The notes: generated from the sequence alone by a model not told the origin. A DNA stretch of 64,000 nucleotides from JACVRW01 sp963825345 (GCA_963825345.1 CAWGSQ010000011.1:310001-374000), one strand, 5' to 3'. Positions 1-7,981 are shown, numbered from the stretch's first letter. Numbers and translations are program-made.

Positions 1-256
1 GGCGCAGCACCTCGAGCGCGACCCGCTCGCCCGCGCGCGTTAGCTGCACGCCGTGGTACGGCTCTCGGGACACGAGCCCGAGCGACTCGAGCCGCTTGAC
101 CATCGCCGAGGCGGACGCGGGCGACACCTCCAGCCGCTCGGCGATCGCCGAGGTGGAGACCGGCGCGTCGGTCCGCTTGCCGATCGACCAGATCGCCTTC
201 GCGTAGTCCTGGACCGCGTTCGAGATCTCGTTGGTGTCGGCACGCGTGGCGGCCAT
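1..256 (-). CDS. DtxR/MntR-family metal-dependent regulator, N-terminal part
   Basis: The first 85 residues of a regulator that runs off the left edge. The visible part is the winged helix-turn-helix of the DtxR/IdeR/MntR family: a start like 'VQDYAKAIWSI', a recognition-helix region around residues 38-60 (SAIAERLEVSPASASAMVKRL) and the wing 'YHGVQLTRAGERVALEVLR'. This family represses metal uptake or activates efflux when Fe or Mn is bound; the metal-binding domain lies outside the window. Its ATG overlaps the TGA of the upstream ZIP gene by one base (TGATG), so it is the last visible gene of a coupled operon with the permease and a multicopper oxidase. Which metal it senses cannot be read from this part. 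Confidence 0.88.
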   Translation of the reverse strand, partial: MAATRADTNEISNAVQDYAKAIWSIGKRTDAPVSTSAIAERLEVSPASASAMVKRLESLGLVSREPYHGVQLTRAGERVALEVLR

Positions 257-1458
257 CAGAGCGACACCATCAGTCCGGTCACGTACATCACGGCGAGGCC
301 CGTGAGCAGGCCGGCCACGGCGAGCGGATGGAGCAGGCGGCCGGAGTCGTCGCGGATGGCGGGCGCGATCTGGACCACCACCTGCGCGATGGCCCCCGCC
401 CCCACGCCGAACATCAGCGCGGCGAGGCTGGGGTTGTACGCCGAGGCGCCGATCCACGCCCCGAGCACCGCGGGCGCGCCGGCGAGCAGCCCGAGCAGCA
501 CGAGCCGGCGAAGACTCGCCTGGCGCTCCTGCGCAACCGGGGCCACGATCGCGAGCCCCTCGGTTGTGTTGTGAAGCGCGAACCCGACCACGAGCGTGGC
601 GCCGAGCGCGAGCGACCCCACCGCGTAGGCAGAGCCGATCGCAAGCCCCTCCCCCAGGTTGTGCAGGCCGATGCCGAGCGCCACCAGGAACGCGGCGCGG
701 TAGCCGGCCGCGGCGGCACGCCCGCCCCCACCGTCGCCGCCACTCCGGCGGCCGCGGAGCCACGCATCCACTCCGGCGAGGGCCAAGAACGCGCCGGCCG
801 CGCCCAGCCACACGAGCGCAGCCCCGCCGAACGCCTCAGCACCCGTGCCGGCGATCTCGGTGCCCTCGAGCAGGGCCTCCACGCCGAGGAACCCGAGCAG
901 GCCGACGGTGAACGCGAGCAGGAAGCCGATCCAGCGACGGTCGACGCCTCGGATCCACGGCAGCCAGAGCATTCCGATCGCCACCGGGATCACGCCGACG
1001 TAGATGCCGATCAGCGCCATCAGGCCGTAGAAGTCGAGGCCGGCATCCGGCGTCTCGACCGCCGCCTCGATCGTGTGGTCGATCGTCGCCCCAGTGGCGG
1101 TGAGCAGCGTGACGTCGTAGTTCTCGCCCTCGATCCAGGGGTAATCCACGTCGATCTCGGAGCCGCCGAGCCGCCCGATCTCGTCATTCGACTGGGTGAA
1201 CGCCGCGAAGGCGTCGTTCACGATCACCTGCCGGACCTGGACGGGGTCGGCCCCGTCGTTTCGCACGTGCAGCTCGATCTGGTCCGGCTTCAGCACGGTG
1301 CGCTCGACCGCGAGCTCCTCCTGCGGAACGCCGATCCGGTCGAGCCCCGGCGCGTCGAGCAGCACGAACAACCCGATGGCCACCGCGAGCACGACCAGCG
1401 GAGCGAGCCCCGCGAGCCAGGCCGGCCGGCGCGTCGCCTGTGCGCTGGCCGGCTCCAT
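256..1458 (-). CDS. ZIP-family metal permease with extracytoplasmic N-terminal domain
   Basis: A 400-residue membrane protein. A first membrane segment (about 15-34) is followed by a roughly 100-residue non-membrane domain (40-140) that looks like a small beta domain. Then come several membrane helices carrying the two ZIP metal-site motifs, HNLGEG at 266-271 and HNTTEG at 296-301, in successive helices. A Gly/Arg-rich cytoplasmic loop lies near 235-250. ZIP proteins import divalent metals such as Zn, Fe or Mn. The extra exported domain after helix 1 is unusual for the GufA-like ZIP subgroup. Start and stop are coupled to both neighbours (TAATG with the multicopper oxidase, TGATG with the DtxR gene), so the three proteins are probably made together. 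The substrate is not determined. Confidence 0.85.
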   Translation of the reverse strand: MEPASAQATRRPAWLAGLAPLVVLAVAIGLFVLLDAPGLDRIGVPQEELAVERTVLKPDQIELHVRNDGADPVQVRQVIVNDAFAAFTQSNDEIGRLGGSEIDVDYPWIEGENYDVTLLTATGATIDHTIEAAVETPDAGLDFYGLMALIGIYVGVIPVAIGMLWLPWIRGVDRRWIGFLLAFTVGLLGFLGVEALLEGTEIAGTGAEAFGGAALVWLGAAGAFLALAGVDAWLRGRRSGGDGGGGRAAAAGYRAAFLVALGIGLHNLGEGLAIGSAYAVGSLALGATLVVGFALHNTTEGLAIVAPVAQERQASLRRLVLLGLLAGAPAVLGAWIGASAYNPSLAALMFGVGAGAIAQVVVQIAPAIRDDSGRLLHPLAVAGLLTGLAVMYVTGLMVSL

Positions 1459-2504
1459 TAATCCGTTACCTGGAAGAAACCCATCCAGCCGAGTTCTGCG
1501 AACTCGCTCACGTGCGCGTGGAACATGTACTTGCCCGTGTACGGAAAGCGCAGCTCGAGGATGCCGCGCTCGCCCTGGCCCTGGATCACCGTGTCGGTGA
1601 AGTCGCGCGGCTCGAGCTTCGTTCCGGTCGGGTAGTAGTCGAAGAAGTTGGCGTGCACGTGGAACGAGTTCAGGAGGTCGAACTCGAGCGTGTTCACGAG
1701 GTAGATGCGCACCAGCTCGCCGCGCTTCACCTGCACCGGCCGGTGCATGTAGTCGAACGCGACCGTGTTGACCGCGTAGACCTCGTTCGCGCGGTCGAAG
1801 TTCGTGTCGAACCCGTTCATCACCATCACGAGCTCGTCTGCCGCTGGCCGCCCCTTCTTCGGGTCGATGATGAACGCGCCGTAGAGGCCCTTCGCGATGT
1901 GCTCGGCCAGCGGCATCGTGTGGCAGTGGTAGAGGTGCAGCCCGAACGGCGATGCGTCGAACTCGTAGGTGGTGGACCTACCCGGCGCGATGTCGCCCGG
2001 GCCGATACCGGGCACCCCGTCCTTCGAGGCGGTGTGGATGCCGTGGAAGTGCACCGTGTGCGGGTGCTTGGAGCCGTTCGTGAACCGGATCCGCAGCCGC
2101 TCGCCCTCGCGGGCGCGCAGCGTCGGCCCGGGTACGCGGCCGTTGTAGGCCCAGGCCGCGTACTTCACGCCCGGCGCCACCTCGATCTCCTTCTCCTCGG
2201 CCACGAGCTCCCACTCGCGCACCCCGCCGACCACCCGGCCCTCGTCGAAGTCGCGCAGGATCTCCTGAGGGTCGAAGCCGTTCACGCGCGGATCCACCTG
2301 CCCCACCCCACCGAGATGTGCCGCGTGGCTGCTTCCACCCGGCGCGCCCATGCCGTGCATGTGCGGCTCCGCCGCGGACGCGTCGAGAGCGTGGTGCACG
2401 CCCCTGTGCGGGACCAGCTCGTGGAGCACGGGCAGGGCCGCTGACGCCGCCGCCGCACCACCTAGCAACTGCCTTCGCGAAAGTTTGCCTTGCCCGAACC
2501 TCAT
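1458..2504 (-). CDS. Tat-exported two-domain multicopper oxidase
   Basis: 348 residues with a twin-arginine signal (SRRQLLGG, Arg10-Arg11), then a His/Met-rich stretch (33-63). Domain 1 carries HFHGIH at 152-157 and HCHTMPLAEH at 193-202, which supplies the type 1 copper Cys (194) and His. Domain 2 carries FHVH at 281-284 and MFHAHVSEF at 328-335, where the usual type 1 Cys is Ala. The type 1 site is therefore in domain 1 only, an arrangement known from some two-domain oxidases and NirK-like proteins. The His-rich sites suit a trinuclear centre formed between subunits. Coupling to a ZIP permease and a DtxR regulator suggests a metal oxidase (Fe or Mn) rather than a laccase or nitrite reductase; that is inference. 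Confidence 0.88.
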   Translation of the reverse strand: MRFGQGKLSRRQLLGGAAAASAALPVLHELVPHRGVHHALDASAAEPHMHGMGAPGGSSHAAHLGGVGQVDPRVNGFDPQEILRDFDEGRVVGGVREWELVAEEKEIEVAPGVKYAAWAYNGRVPGPTLRAREGERLRIRFTNGSKHPHTVHFHGIHTASKDGVPGIGPGDIAPGRSTTYEFDASPFGLHLYHCHTMPLAEHIAKGLYGAFIIDPKKGRPAADELVMVMNGFDTNFDRANEVYAVNTVAFDYMHRPVQVKRGELVRIYLVNTLEFDLLNSFHVHANFFDYYPTGTKLEPRDFTDTVIQGQGERGILELRFPYTGKYMFHAHVSEFAELGWMGFFQVTD

Positions 2505-2506
2505 GA

Positions 2507-2520
2507 TTAGCCCCGACTAA
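2507..2520. promoter_or_regulatory. Candidate DtxR-type operator before the multicopper oxidase operon
   Basis: TTAGCCCCGACTAA is an inverted repeat (TTAGnC..GnCTAA) ending two bases before the ATG at 2504. A second, outer repeat, CATGAT at 2502-2507 and ATCATG at 2525-2530, encloses it. On the minus strand a possible -10 hexamer TAGGTT lies just upstream of it. The operon encodes a DtxR-family regulator, and this family binds AT-edged inverted repeats of the TTAGG..CCTAA type, so autoregulation is a reasonable inference. Confidence 0.45.
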
Positions 2521-2552
2521 ACCTATCATGAGCCTGCCCTTGACGCCAGCTA

Positions 2553-2885
2553 TCAGAACCGCGCGACCGCCACTACCCAGGCGGTTAGGCACGCCAGCGA
2601 CACGACAAGCGGCAGCCGTGCCTGGGCCTCGTGGTTGCGCCAGACACCTCGCGCCACCATGGCGGCACCTGTGAGTGCGACGAGCGCAAGGCCAACCAGG
2701 ACCAACACGGGGGTCTTGTCCGTCTCGAACGGAGCCATGTACCACCCGACGCTGAACAGCACGACCACGGCGCTTGCGAGCAGGTACAGACCAACGACGA
2801 GGTCCAGGAGCAGCGAGGATTGTGGTGGCCTGCTCTCCACCTTCGCTTCATCGGTGGCGAACGAAAATCGCTTGAGCAACGCCAA
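2553..2885 (-). CDS. Small membrane protein of unknown function
   Basis: 110 residues with a charged N-terminus and three hydrophobic stretches (about 27-49, 58-78 and 90-108), predicting three membrane helices. I do not recognise the family. The start chosen is TTG at 2885; no ATG lies near it in frame. It is divergent from the YgfZ-like gene with only 14 bases between the starts, and lies upstream of the metal operon on the same strand but is separated from it by the inverted repeat at 2507-2520. Confidence 0.6.
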   Translation of the reverse strand: MALLKRFSFATDEAKVESRPPQSSLLLDLVVGLYLLASAVVVLFSVGWYMAPFETDKTPVLVLVGLALVALTGAAMVARGVWRNHEAQARLPLVVSLACLTAWVVAVARF

Positions 2886-2899
2886 AGTACCCTTGGGGC

Positions 2900-3796
2900 G
2901 TGATCGCCATCAGCGACTACGAACTCGTGACCGAATCGGTTGGGCTTTTGGACCGCTCCGACCGCGCGAAGTTCCTCGTGCGCGGCTCTGAGGCGGCGGA
3001 CTTCCTTCAGGGTCAGGTGTCCAACGACGTCGAGGCGCTCGAGCCGGGCGGCGGCTGCTACGCCACCGTCCTCACGCACAAGGGGAAGCTGCGCACGGAC
3101 CTGCGCATCCTCCGCGGCGACGACTGGTTCTGGCTCGACACCGAGTCCATCGGCCACGCGGTGCTCGAGCACATGCTGAGGACCTACTCGCTGGGGCGCG
3201 ACGTCCAGTACGAGGACGTGACCGCCTCGCGCGCGCTGCTGTCCCTGGTGGGCCCCGCGGCGCGCGAGCGGCTCGACGCGGCGCCGCCCGCCGAGGAGCA
3301 CGCCTTCATCGAAGGCGAGCACGGGATCTACGTGGCGACCCTCCTGGGCGTCGACGTGATCTGCGAGCCCGGCACGACACTCGACGTCGAGCCGGTCTCC
3401 GAGGAAGCCGCGGAGTGCGTGCGCATCGAGGCAGGCCGCCCGCGGCTCGGCTACGACATGGACGCGGACACGATCCCGCAGGAGGCCGGCATCAACGAGC
3501 GCGCCGTGAGCTTCACGAAGGGCTGCTACGTCGGCCAGGAGACGGTCGCTCGGCTCCACTACCGGGGCAAGCCGAACCGCCACCTGCGCGGCCTGCGCCT
3601 GTCGGAGCCGGCCGAGCGCGGGAGCGAGATTTTGCTCGGCGAGCGGGTCGTGGGGAGGCTTGGCTCAACATGCGTCTCCCCCAGGTTCGGCCCGATCGCG
3701 CTCGCGCTCGTGCGGCGCGAGGCCGAGCCCGGCGCGACCGTCCAGGTGGACGGCGCCCCGGCCGAAGTGGTTGACGTACCCTTCTCGCTTGGCTGA
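2900..3796 (+). CDS. ygfZ: YgfZ/GcvT-like folate-binding protein
   Basis: 298 residues of the YgfZ family, tetrahydrofolate-binding relatives of the glycine cleavage T-protein that help assemble or repair iron-sulfur enzymes. The family signature KGCYVGQE is present near residues 206-213, and the N-terminal 'GLLDRSDRAKFLVRGSEAADFLQGQ' region is typical. The GTG start at 2900 has no Shine-Dalgarno but has TACCCT six bases upstream, as expected of a leaderless transcript. The 3' end overlaps the start region of the next gene by eight bases. Confidence 0.88.
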   Translation: MIAISDYELVTESVGLLDRSDRAKFLVRGSEAADFLQGQVSNDVEALEPGGGCYATVLTHKGKLRTDLRILRGDDWFWLDTESIGHAVLEHMLRTYSLGRDVQYEDVTASRALLSLVGPAARERLDAAPPAEEHAFIEGEHGIYVATLLGVDVICEPGTTLDVEPVSEEAAECVRIEAGRPRLGYDMDADTIPQEAGINERAVSFTKGCYVGQETVARLHYRGKPNRHLRGLRLSEPAERGSEILLGERVVGRLGSTCVSPRFGPIALALVRREAEPGATVQVDGAPAEVVDVPFSLG

Positions 3797-4739
3797 GCGC
3801 CGCACCCCCACCAGCCGGAGCGGCCTCTCTCGCGAGAGCACCCTGCTCGGGTACGACGCTCAGAGCGGCGTCCTCGACCTCCCCAGCGAGGGCGAGCAGC
3901 CACCGCCGCTCGACCTTCGTGAGCTGCGCGAGCTGGTGCCCGCGGCCGAGCCCGGGCGCGAGGTGGACGACTGGGGTCGCTCGCAGCGCGTCTTCGACCT
4001 GGTGGAGCCGCTGCTCGACTTCTACTACCGCTACTGGTTCCGCGTGGAGGTGGAGGGGGTCGAGAACGTCCCGTCGAGCGGCGGCGCACTGATCGTGTCG
4101 AACCACTCCGGCGCGCTGCCGCCGGACGCGCCGATGATCATGCAGGCGATCCGCCACGAGCACGCAAGCCCGCGGCCGCTCTACATGCTCGGCGAGAACT
4201 GGTTCAAGGGCTACCCGGGCGTCGGCATGCTCGCCAACAAGATCGGACTCGTGGGCGCTCATCCCGCGAATGCGCAGAGGCTGCTCGGCGACGAGGGCCG
4301 GCTCGTGCTCGTGTTTCCCGAGGGCCAGAAGGGCAGCCGCAAGCTGTTCTGGCAGCGCTACAGGCTGCGCCGCTTCGGCCGCGGCGGGTTCGTGCGCACC
4401 GCGATGCGCGCCGGCGTGCCGATCGTTCCGACCGCGGTGATCGGTGCCGAGGAGGCCATGCCGATCTTCGCCCACGTGCCGCTGCTTCAGCGGCTGACGG
4501 GGTTGATCTACTTCCCGATCAACCACGCGTTCCCGCACTTCGGGGCCGCCGCGGGGCTCATGTACCTGCCCGCGAAGTTCCGGATCCGCTTCCTCGAACC
4601 GATCGACCTGTCGGAGTACGGCCCGGAAGATGCGGACGACATCGCGCTGGTCGGCCGGCTCTCCGAGCGCATCAGGCTGCGGATTCAGGAGGAGCTGGAC
4701 GACCTGGTACTGGCGCGCAAGTCCGTCTGGTTCGGGTAA
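3789..4739 (+). CDS. PlsC-like lysophospholipid/glycerol acyltransferase
   Basis: About 316 residues from a TTG start at 3789 that overlaps the end of ygfZ. The frame stays open upstream to 3660, but that part reads as a shadow of ygfZ. The acyltransferase core has NHSGALPPD, where His and Asp are separated by six residues instead of the four of classical PlsC; this spacing occurs in the MGAT-like branch of the family. The FPEG motif (VFPEGQKG) is also present, followed by 'GVPIVPTAVIG'. It should move an acyl chain to a glycerol or phospholipid acceptor at the inner membrane face. There are no clear membrane helices. Confidence 0.82.
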   Translation: MAERRTPTSRSGLSRESTLLGYDAQSGVLDLPSEGEQPPPLDLRELRELVPAAEPGREVDDWGRSQRVFDLVEPLLDFYYRYWFRVEVEGVENVPSSGGALIVSNHSGALPPDAPMIMQAIRHEHASPRPLYMLGENWFKGYPGVGMLANKIGLVGAHPANAQRLLGDEGRLVLVFPEGQKGSRKLFWQRYRLRRFGRGGFVRTAMRAGVPIVPTAVIGAEEAMPIFAHVPLLQRLTGLIYFPINHAFPHFGAAAGLMYLPAKFRIRFLEPIDLSEYGPEDADDIALVGRLSERIRLRIQEELDDLVLARKSVWFG

Positions 4740-4750
4740 GTTGCCCTGTT

Positions 4751-5170
4751 GTGGGGACGAGGGTTCGAGCCTGCATCGGGCTGGCAATCGCCGCAGCGCT
4801 GATCGCCGGCTGTGGTGAAGACGACTTCAAGAACGAGGCACGCGCTCCCGTGCGCCTCGCGCTCACTGGCGTGATCAAGGACGACAAGGTCACGGTCTCG
4901 CCCGCAAAGCTCGGCGCGGGCCCCGTGCAGATCACGATCTCTAACCAGACCGACAGCGTGCGGACGGTCACGCTCGAGGGCGAGTCGATCACCGAGCAGC
5001 AGGGGCCCGTCCAGCCGGGTGACACCGCCACGATCCAGAAGACGCTCGAGCCCGGCAGCTACGAGGTGCGCGCCGGCTCCGAGAAGGCGGTCCGTAAGGA
5101 GATCCAGCCGGCGGTGCTGACGATCGGCAGGAAGCGCAAGAACTCGAACAACGAACTGCTTCTGCCCTGA
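4751..5170 (+). CDS. Small secreted lipoprotein, cupredoxin-like fold possible
   Basis: 139 residues. The N-terminal signal ends in a lipobox (LIAGC, Cys21), so the mature protein should be lipid-anchored outside the membrane. The remaining part is rich in beta-strand sequence ('PVQITISNQTDSVRTVTLEG', 'GSYEVRAGSEKAV') and resembles small cupredoxin-like or Ig-like domains, but no copper ligands are evident. The GTG start has TAAGTT eight bases upstream, partly made of the stop codon of the acyltransferase gene. The function is unknown. Confidence 0.72.
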   Translation: MGTRVRACIGLAIAAALIAGCGEDDFKNEARAPVRLALTGVIKDDKVTVSPAKLGAGPVQITISNQTDSVRTVTLEGESITEQQGPVQPGDTATIQKTLEPGSYEVRAGSEKAVRKEIQPAVLTIGRKRKNSNNELLLP

Positions 5171-5182
5171 TCGCGTCCGGGC

Positions 5183-5203
5183 GCACTCGCCGACGGCGAG
5201 TGC
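5183..5203. terminator. Bidirectional hairpin between convergent genes
   Basis: A perfect nine-base inverted repeat (GCACTCGCC, loop GAC, GGCGAGTGC) lies between the lipoprotein gene ending at 5170 and the convergent gene ending at 5209. There is no U-tract, as is common for terminators in high-GC actinobacteria. Confidence 0.6.
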
Positions 5204-5208
5204 TGCGG

Positions 5209-6525
5209 CTATAGCTCCATCTGGTCCACGGGGGGCTCCGCCGGGGCCTCGCCCGCGGGCCGCACCAGCGCGTCGATCTCCTGTAGCAGCGCCCGCACGC
5301 GCGCCGACATCTCCTCGACAAGCCCGTACGCCTTGTCGATCCCGGTCTTGGCGCCGGTGAGCTGGTTCTTGATCTTGCGCTCGTCGCTCAGCGCGGCAAG
5401 CGCCCGCTCGCCGGCGGCGCGAACGGCCTCGGCGTCGATGCCATCGGCGTCCGAGCGCTTCATGAGCACCCGCGCCCGCGCGATGCGGTAGGCGTACTCG
5501 AGCGGAAGCGGCCCGGCGTCCGGGTCGAGCGCGACGACCATCTTGTCGCCGTTGTACTCGCGCAGCGGCTCCAGCTTCGCCGGCAGCTCCTCGTCGGTGG
5601 GCACCACCAGAACGGCGAAGTCGGCGCTCCGCTCCGCGATGGCGCGGTCTAGCTCCTCGAGTGCCTTCGGCTTCGAGAGGCGGCTGTCCTTGGCCTCGAT
5701 GACGATGCGGCCGCGCGCGGGACCGTTGCAGGCGTCGATCGCCACGACGATGTCGCCGACCTTGCCGGTGGCCTCCTTCTGGTCCCCGACGGCCTCCGCG
5801 ACGTCGCCCTGCGTGAGCGCGATCGCGTCGACCGCCTCGGCCACCGCCTCCTCGAACTCGCGTCCCTTCGCCGTCCCGCGCTCGCGCTCGGCGTCGAGCT
5901 CCTCGAGCTTCTCCTTCTCCAACCGCAGCGCCTGCATCTGCCTCTCGAGCTCGGCCATCTTCTCGAGCAGCGCGCGCTGGGTGGCGTCCGAGCGCACGGC
6001 GGCCTGGCGGATCTGATCCATCGCGGACGTCTTGAAGTCCGCGAGCGGGTTGCGCTCGTCGGACGACGAGAACTGCCGCACGAGGTCCTCTCGCGACTTG
6101 GCCAGCGTCTCGTTCAGGGCCTCGCGGATCCTGTTCTGGACCGAGACCGCGCTGCCGTCGCCGAAGCGGCGCTCGAGCTCCTTGGCGAGCTGCCCGTCCT
6201 GCTCGCCGAAGACCGCGGCGAACTGGTCCTCGAACGACTTGTAGATCGTGCGGGCGTGCTCGGTGAACTCGTGCTGCACCTCACGCGACGCCTTCTCGAA
6301 CTCCGTCTTCACGAACTCGGCGTTCGCGCCCGTCTGCTCACGGTCGAGCACGCGCGCGCCGATCTCGACGGCGTCGCGGACGGTCTTCGCCGGGTCGTGA
6401 CCGTTCTGCTCGCGCTCGCGAACGACGCGAACGGCACACTCGTCCTCGATGACGAGGCCGTCGACCGCGACGACGTCCCCGAGCACGCGGACCTGTGCCT
6501 GCCTGAGTGGAGTGGCTGCTTCCAT
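5209..6525 (-). CDS. Coiled-coil protein with PD-(D/E)XK nuclease-like domain
   Basis: 438 residues. Residues about 60-215 are charged and heptad-like, predicting long coiled coils with a strong segment near 180-215. Residues about 220-330 hold the pattern of a PD-(D/E)XK nuclease fold: a helix with conserved Glu (GREFEEAVAEAV), then VGDIVVAID with the metal-binding Asp, then IVIEAKD giving the E-x-K, followed by a helical 'ALEELDRAIAERSADFAVLVV'. This layout resembles the DUF2130 group of uncharacterised coiled-coil nuclease-like proteins. The C-terminal 70 residues are again helical. It is a monocistronic gene, convergent with the lipoprotein. Nuclease activity is inference; the partner or substrate is unknown. 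Confidence 0.72.
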   Translation of the reverse strand: MEAATPLRQAQVRVLGDVVAVDGLVIEDECAVRVVREREQNGHDPAKTVRDAVEIGARVLDREQTGANAEFVKTEFEKASREVQHEFTEHARTIYKSFEDQFAAVFGEQDGQLAKELERRFGDGSAVSVQNRIREALNETLAKSREDLVRQFSSSDERNPLADFKTSAMDQIRQAAVRSDATQRALLEKMAELERQMQALRLEKEKLEELDAERERGTAKGREFEEAVAEAVDAIALTQGDVAEAVGDQKEATGKVGDIVVAIDACNGPARGRIVIEAKDSRLSKPKALEELDRAIAERSADFAVLVVPTDEELPAKLEPLREYNGDKMVVALDPDAGPLPLEYAYRIARARVLMKRSDADGIDAEAVRAAGERALAALSDERKIKNQLTGAKTGIDKAYGLVEEMSARVRALLQEIDALVRPAGEAPAEPPVDQMEL

Positions 6526-6577
6526 GTGGACTGACGAGCGTACGCCCCGTACCCGACGGAACGGCAGCGTTCGTGCG

Positions 6578-7295
6578 TCAGACGGCGAACACGTGCGGCA
6601 GGTGGCCCGGCTGGTGCGTTACGACCTCGCGCGCGAGCCTGCCCGCGGGCCGGTCCTCGATCATCGGGCGCAGGTCGTCCATCGTCATCAGCAGGCTGAT
6701 GCTCGTGGCGATCTGGTAGTCGGCCGCGTTGCGCTCGGCGCCGCCGATCACGCCGCGCTCGATCAGGTCGTCAACACGGTCGAGCATCCCCGGCAGGGCG
6801 GCGAGGTCGCGTGCGGCGGCCTGCGTCGGTGGCGCCGTTAAGGCGGCGCGCAAGCATCGCGATCGGCGGGGCCACGCGAGTGGCAACCGGGATCGGGATC
6901 CCGAGCTTTGCGTCTTCGAGGTAGGTCCCGAGCTCCGACCTGTCGTGCCCCATCCCGTTCCAGACGAGGCGGCGCGGGACCGGCTGGAGGACCTCGTTGC
7001 CCCAGGCCTCGGCCTCCTCGACCTCGCGGCGCCGCTCCGGGTCGCGCGGGAACAGCGGGTTATGGGGAATGAGTGCGTCCAGCGCCAGGGCGATCTCGGT
7101 CGTGCCCTGGAGCTTGGCGCCGTCGAGCTTGATCGCGGGCACGGTCTTCCCCGGGAATCCAAGCGCCCTCAACATCGTCCGATGCGCGCCCGCAACCAGA
7201 TCGAAGCGGCGGTACTCGATGCCCTTGTGCTCGAGCATCAGCTGCCCGGCAAGCGAGGGGTGCGACGAGGGAATGCCCCACAGCGTGGCGCGCAT
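6578..7295 (-). pseudogene. GST-like thioredoxin-fold protein, frameshifted
   Basis: A glutathione S-transferase-like gene read in two frames. The first part, from ATG 7295, has the thioredoxin-like N-terminal domain (MRATLWGIPSSHPS ... GKTVPAIKLDG). Near 6830-6845 the frame changes, and the helical C-terminal domain continues in another frame (AALPGMLDRVDDLIERGVIGG ... TSISLLMTMDDLRPMIEDRP) to 6578. The total length is 3n+1; removing one G near 6836 restores about 238 residues, so this may be sequence error rather than decay. The start overlaps the stop of the small upstream gene (TGATG). Actinobacteria rarely make glutathione, so the real thiol partner is unclear. Confidence 0.7.
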
Positions 7296-7465
7296 CAGCC
7301 CTTGGTCGTCGGCGTCATCGGCGGGCGCCTCAGCGCCGCCGGCAGCGAAACCTTGACGACCGTCCAGCCGTCGTCCTCCTGGCGGGCAAACCACTGGCTC
7401 TTCGCACGCTCGGGATGCGTGCGCGCAAGCTCGGCGCAAACAGCGCGTGCCTCGGCCTCCGTCAT
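7295..7465 (-). CDS. 56-residue conserved-type small protein
   Basis: A short ORF beginning MTEAEARAVC and containing a Trp-rich 'SQWFARQEDDGWTVVKVSLP' core that looks like a real folded mini-protein rather than chance sequence. Its TGA overlaps the ATG of the GST-like gene (TGATG), indicating translational coupling, and this argues for it being genuine. It is divergent from the MarR gene, with 72 bases between the starts. The function is unknown. Confidence 0.6.
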   Translation of the reverse strand: MTEAEARAVCAELARTHPERAKSQWFARQEDDGWTVVKVSLPAALRRPPMTPTTKG

Positions 7466-7529
7466 GTGATCATCGTACGCCTCCCGCGCCGGCGCTGACG
7501 GCAGCGGACTTCTCTGCCGTCTGCTTTAC

Positions 7530-7547
7530 TTGCTTGCGTGCAAGCAA
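7530..7547. promoter_or_regulatory. Perfect palindrome centred on the marR start codon
   Basis: TTGCTTGC-GT-GCAAGCAA is an 18-base inverted repeat with eight perfectly paired bases on each side. Its centre is the GTG start codon of the MarR gene at 7538. MarR proteins bind palindromes of about this size, so it is a strong candidate for autoregulation, blocking the transcription start and perhaps translation. It would also control the coupled exporter gene. Confidence 0.65.
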
Positions 7548-7981
7548 TCACCAAGACCACGGTCGGCCGCGACCTCGGACTTCTCGTCAGACACCTGCTC
7601 GGCTCCACCAACCGCGAGTTCTTCGCAGCGCTCGAGGACGCCGGCATCTCCTTCTCCCAGCTGAAGTGCCTCGGGCTGCTCTCGAACGCCGAAGCTCCCC
7701 TGTCGCTGGGCGCGCTCTCCGAGGATCTCGGCCTGTCGCTCGCCGCCGTGAGCCGGGCGGTGGACGGGCTTGTGCAGCGCGGCGACGTGAAGCGCCAGGA
7801 GGATCCGAGCGACCGCCGCTCCAAGCTCGTGACCGTGAGCGCCCGCGGGCGCGCCACCTACGAGCGCGTGCTCGCCGTGCGGGTGGCCGGAGTCGAGCGG
7901 TTCGTCGAAAGCCTCGAGCCGGACGATCGCGATGCCCTCGGAGCCGCGCTCGGCCCAATCGTCGAGGGGCTGGGCCGATGA
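7538..7981 (+). CDS. MarR-family transcriptional regulator
   Basis: 147 residues with a central winged helix-turn-helix (about 55-105: LSLGALSEDLGLSLAAVSRAVDGL, then the wing 'RQEDPSDRRSKLVTVSARG') flanked by dimerisation helices. It uses a GTG start inside an 18-base palindrome. Its TGA overlaps the ATG of the MFS exporter (ATGA), so the pair is co-translated. The usual logic is that the regulator represses itself and the pump until a toxic ligand, often an aromatic, releases it. Confidence 0.88.
   Translation: MQAITKTTVGRDLGLLVRHLLGSTNREFFAALEDAGISFSQLKCLGLLSNAEAPLSLGALSEDLGLSLAAVSRAVDGLVQRGDVKRQEDPSDRRSKLVTVSARGRATYERVLAVRVAGVERFVESLEPDDRDALGAALGPIVEGLGR

Noticed and set aside
7447..7977. 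N-terminal extension of the MFS exporter
   Set aside because: It overlaps the whole marR gene in another frame and has no transporter features; the ATG at 7978 overlapping the marR stop is the start.
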